Below, one piece after another: positions 5,629 to 8,284 of a stretch of DNA of 8,284 bases (position 1 is the first letter of the stretch; every line of letters begins with the position of its first letter). This DNA is from Clostridiales bacterium UBA1777. Its GTDB lineage: Bacteria > Bacillota > Clostridia > Oscillospirales > Oscillospiraceae. A model generated the notes under the pieces. It saw nothing but the letters and a program-made list of their open reading frames with translations. It did no database searches and was not told the DNA's origin. The position numbers were made by a program, and so were the translations under genes. The stretch is from NCBI GenBank assembly GCA_002315275.1, contig DCGN01000087.1, positions 1 to 8,284 on the forward strand. Direction: 5' to 3'.

Positions 5629-6476
5629 TGCATAAGACAAGAAAAACGATTTCTTCCGTGCTGCTCGTTATTGCCAGCCTTGTATGGCTGTTCCCGATAT
5701 ACATTATTCTCACGAACTCCTTCAAGTCCAGAGAAGAGATGTATGCCAACGCCATTGCCCTGCCGAAGCACTTCTCCCTGAGCTACTATCTCGATGCAAT
5801 GCAGCGCATGGACTTCCTGAACGCTTTTAAAAATTCCCTTATCCTTACTGTGGTAAGCGTCGGATTGCTTATCATTCTGTGCACGATGGCGGCATGGATG
5901 CTCGCCCGCTCCAAGGGCAAGCTCTCCGCGATAATCTATGCCGTGCTGATCCTCACGATGCTCATTCCGTTCCAGACGCTGATGATGCCTCTGATGCAGG
6001 AGATGAACAGCATCACCAAGCTCACCGACGGCATCCTCACGATGAAGGACACCCTCGGCGGACTCATCTTTATGTACCTCGGCTTCGGCGCGGGAATGGG
6101 TATATTCCTGTGTTACGGCTTTGTTATCGGATCTATCCCGAAATCTCTCGAGGAGGCGGCAACGATAGACGGCTGCAACACATGGCAGCTTTTCTGGCAT
6201 ATAGTGTTCCCCACGATGAAGCCCGTTATCATCACGCTGACGATACTTGACGTTATCTGGATATGGAACGATTACCTCCTCCCCAGCCTCACGCTCAAGA
6301 CAGCATCCAATATGACGATACCTATAGGCACTCAGATGTTCTTCGGTCAGTATACCATAGAGTGGAACCTTGCAATGGCCGCCCTTATGCTGACGATAAT
6401 TCCTGTCATCATCTTCTATCTCTGCGCTCAGAAATACATAGTCAAGGGTGTTGCAGCGGGAGCGGTAAAGGGATAA
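5628..6476 (+). CDS. Carbohydrate ABC transporter permease, MalG-like
   Basis: A 282-residue inner-membrane permease, partner of the preceding one. It starts with a short basic N terminus and a first membrane segment (about residues 8-28, ending in LFPIYIILTNSFKS, typical of this family). Further hydrophobic segments lie near 67-90, 100-120, 142-168, 200-220 and 243-265. The EAA loop begins at Glu176 (EAATIDGCNTWQLFWHIVFP). The C terminus YIVKGVAAGAVKG is the classic ending of MalG-like subunits. The ATG overlaps the preceding stop, and AGGGAGG at 5611-5617, inside the upstream gene, serves as ribosome binding site. Its length is normal and nothing is broken. Confidence 0.95.
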   Translation: MHKTRKTISSVLLVIASLVWLFPIYIILTNSFKSREEMYANAIALPKHFSLSYYLDAMQRMDFLNAFKNSLILTVVSVGLLIILCTMAAWMLARSKGKLSAIIYAVLILTMLIPFQTLMMPLMQEMNSITKLTDGILTMKDTLGGLIFMYLGFGAGMGIFLCYGFVIGSIPKSLEEAATIDGCNTWQLFWHIVFPTMKPVIITLTILDVIWIWNDYLLPSLTLKTASNMTIPIGTQMFFGQYTIEWNLAMAALMLTIIPVIIFYLCAQKYIVKGVAAGAVKG

Positions 6477-6496
6477 TCACGCGCTCAGTATGCCTG

Positions 6497-6502
6497 AAAG
6501 GA
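6497..6502 (+). promoter_or_regulatory. Ribosome binding site AAAGGA favouring a TTG start at 6511
   Basis: AAAGGA lies 8 bases before TTG 6511. The in-frame ATG at 6490 is the alternative start, but the nearest purine-rich site to it (6468-6473) is about 16 bases away, which is too far. The difference is only seven residues. Confidence 0.6.
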
Positions 6503-6510
6503 CACAAATC

Positions 6511-8284
6511 TTGAAAAAACAGTATACGATTTCGGACTTCTCTCTCGATGAGAAAACACTCATGCTCCATGAGACGCTGTTCCACAACGCAAACGGCTAT
6601 CTCGGCGTGAGGGGCTGCCTTGAAGAGAACGTGCCGCATGGTTATGACACCATGCGCGGCATGTATGTAAACGGCTTTTATGATGTGATCCCTATGAAGC
6701 AGTCGGAAAGCCTGTGCAACCTCATCGAAGAGAAGGATACAATGCTGAATATTGCCGATGTTCAGTCGGTAATCCTAAGCTTTGACGGCGAGGAATTCTC
6801 TATGTTCAATGGAGAAGTCCTCACCTCATGCCGCACGCTTGATATGGACGAGGGCACAACGGAGCGCACCGTCTTATGGCGCTCCCCATCAGGCAGAGAA
6901 GCGGAGGTACGCTTCATCCGCATGGCAAGCTTTGCGGTGAAAAATGTTTTTACGATTGAATGCAGGATCACGCCGAAAAACTTTTCCGGCAAGGCCGACG
7001 TTTTTTCCGCACATGCCGGTCTTGTACACAACTATTCCAATCCCAACGACCCGAGAATGGGCTCCGACACGGGGATGCTTCTGAAAAAAGAGGCGTATGA
7101 ATCATCGGACGGAGCCTCTTTTCTCACGTCGAGGACGGTCAGAAGCGGCCTTGAGGTCTGCACGGGTGTAAAATACGAGCTTCCCGGCGGCGCGGAGCAG
7201 GAAATAACCTACTGCGAAGAAGAGCATTGCTGCAGGATGCGCGCAACTGTAGCCCTTAAACAGGGTGAAACGGTAAGCTTTGCAAAGTACTGTGTCACGG
7301 TGGATTCGCTGCGCAGCAAGGCCTGCATGGACGATGCAAAGCGCATTATGGGCAGCGTATTCGGCAAAGCGGATGCGCTTCATGCCGCGCAGAGAGATTA
7401 TCTCGCATCCTTCTGGAAGAGTGCCGGTATGGAGATAGACAGCGATGATGACAGCAGCATTGCCACGCTGTTCAACCAGTACGAGCTGCTCCAGTCCACA
7501 GGTGATGACGGTATAGGCTCGGTTGCATCGAAGGGACTGTCCGGAGAGGGCTACGAGGGTCACTATTTCTGGGATACGGAAATATATGTTCTCCCGTTTC
7601 TCACCTACACGAGTCCCGAGCTTGCAAGAAAGCTCCTCGGTTACAGATATGCCACGCTCCCCTTGGCGCGGGAGAACGCAAAGCTCCTCGGCCACAAAAG
7701 CGGCGCGCTTTATCCGTGGAGAACCATTTCGGGCCGCGAATGCTCCGGATATTTCCCGTCCGGCACAGCTCAGTACCATATCAACGGCGACATAGCATGC
7801 GCTGTGATTCGATATTATCTGACCACGGGCGATAGAGAATACATGGCGGCCGAGGGCGCGGAGATACTCATTGAAACGGCGCGGCTCTGGTGCGACGTGG
7901 GTAACTTCCATGACGGTTACTTCGTCATCAACGATGTGACCGGCCCGGATGAGTACACCTGCATTGTAAACAACAACTATTATACCAACGCAAGCGCGCG
8001 CTATAACCTCATATGGGCGCTTAAAATGCCGAATATCCTCGGAGAAAGCTGGAACGAATTGGCTGACCGCCTCAATGTGACGGCCGATGAGCTTGAAATG
8101 TTTGCAAAAGCTGCGGAGCAGATGCTCCTGCCATACGACGAAAAGCTCGGTATCAATCCGCAGGACGATTCCTTCCTGAGCAAGCCGGTGTGGGATTTCG
8201 AGGGTACGCCCAAAGAGAACTATCCGCTTCTTCTGCACTATCATCCTCTGCATCTGTACCGCTATCAGGTCTGCAAGCAGGCGG
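6511..8284 (+). CDS. Glycoside hydrolase family 65 disaccharide phosphorylase (maltose/kojibiose/nigerose phosphorylase-like), 3'-partial
   Basis: About 591 codons are present and the frame is still open at the right edge; complete family members are usually about 720-790 residues. GH65 phosphorylases invert the anomeric centre, splitting alpha-glucosides with phosphate to beta-glucose 1-phosphate and an acceptor. The N-terminal beta-sandwich domain opens with HETLFHNANGYLGVRGCLEE (about 21-40), a family hallmark. The catalytic (alpha/alpha)6 barrel carries HYFWDTEIYVLP (351-362), YPWRTISGRECSGYFP, AQYHINGDIA (His423), and GPDEYTCIVNNNYYTN with the expected general acid Glu481. Near the cut end is RYQVCKQA, with the conserved Lys589-Gln590. 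No signal peptide is present, so it acts in the cytoplasm on sugar imported by the upstream transporter; only 34 bases separate it from the permease gene. Family membership is firm. Bond specificity (alpha-1,2, -1,3, -1,4 or alpha,alpha-1,1) and acceptor are not assigned. A beta-phosphoglucomutase gene would be the expected neighbour beyond the edge. Confidence 0.93.
   Translation, partial: MKKQYTISDFSLDEKTLMLHETLFHNANGYLGVRGCLEENVPHGYDTMRGMYVNGFYDVIPMKQSESLCNLIEEKDTMLNIADVQSVILSFDGEEFSMFNGEVLTSCRTLDMDEGTTERTVLWRSPSGREAEVRFIRMASFAVKNVFTIECRITPKNFSGKADVFSAHAGLVHNYSNPNDPRMGSDTGMLLKKEAYESSDGASFLTSRTVRSGLEVCTGVKYELPGGAEQEITYCEEEHCCRMRATVALKQGETVSFAKYCVTVDSLRSKACMDDAKRIMGSVFGKADALHAAQRDYLASFWKSAGMEIDSDDDSSIATLFNQYELLQSTGDDGIGSVASKGLSGEGYEGHYFWDTEIYVLPFLTYTSPELARKLLGYRYATLPLARENAKLLGHKSGALYPWRTISGRECSGYFPSGTAQYHINGDIACAVIRYYLTTGDREYMAAEGAEILIETARLWCDVGNFHDGYFVINDVTGPDEYTCIVNNNYYTNASARYNLIWALKMPNILGESWNELADRLNVTADELEMFAKAAEQMLLPYDEKLGINPQDDSFLSKPVWDFEGTPKENYPLLLHYHPLHLYRYQVCKQA

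Noticed and set aside
4954..6200. Two open frames on the - strand (4954-5640 and 5625-6200)
   Set aside because: They are antisense to the two permease genes. Their His/Arg/Glu-rich translations are typical of shadow frames opposite hydrophobic genes.
7102..8253. Long open frame of 383 codons on the - strand
   Set aside because: It lies wholly antisense to the GH65 gene, whose protein shows clear family motifs across the same stretch. The antisense translation shows no recognisable domain and arises from codon bias in the real gene.
1..8284. CRISPR array, tRNA or rRNA gene, insertion sequence or phage genes
   Set aside because: No repeat-spacer pattern, cloverleaf, rRNA-like segment, transposase or phage motif was seen. 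The direct repeats present are short coding repeats in one gene.

Overview
This window looks like chromosomal DNA from an anaerobic low-to-mid-GC Firmicute, most likely class Clostridia (Ruminococcaceae/Oscillospiraceae-like). This rests on strong AGGAGG-type ribosome binding sites, AT-rich promoters beside roughly 50% GC genes, a clostridial LCAC-type lipobox, and Gly-Met-Pro-Glu linkers that I remember from surface proteins of this group. No species can be named from the sequence alone. All six genes lie on the + strand.

Left part (1-2207): the 3' portion of a large gene for a HlyD/MacA-type membrane-fusion (efflux adaptor) protein. Its frame is already open at the left edge. It encodes an unusual N terminus: MPEG-type repeats, a first membrane segment, a basic linker and a second membrane segment before the adaptor domain. 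A strong intrinsic terminator ends this transcription unit, so any ABC ATPase/permease partner must lie upstream of the window.

Middle part (2208-3480): a divergent-spacer-like but co-oriented control region and a LacI-family repressor gene. The repressor promoter has a near-ideal -35/-10 pair, with a perfect 12-bp inverted repeat around the -35 box. The 217-bp gap after the repressor gene is AT-rich. It holds several helically phased TTTAC motifs, which are also present in the repressor promoter, candidate promoters, and a terminator-like hairpin with seven T residues just before the ribosome binding site of the next gene.

Right part (3481-8284): a carbohydrate uptake and phosphorolysis operon. 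It encodes a lipoprotein solute-binding protein, a MalF-like permease, a MalG-like permease (TAATG overlap) and a cytoplasmic GH65 inverting disaccharide phosphorylase cut by the right edge. A stable hairpin without a T tract separates the binding-protein gene from the permeases and may allow extra binding-protein expression. The likely logic is that the lipoprotein captures an alpha-linked gluco-oligosaccharide, the two permeases import it using an ATPase encoded elsewhere, and the phosphorylase splits it to beta-glucose 1-phosphate plus an acceptor sugar. The upstream LacI-type protein senses a sugar and represses the operon and itself. The exact sugar cannot be read from the sequence.

The locus as a whole is a recognisable type, not an obviously new system. 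The most unusual points are the double-membrane-segment adaptor with poly-A tracts at the module junction, the LacI-family repressor lacking the canonical hinge helix, and the structured leader of the binding-protein gene.
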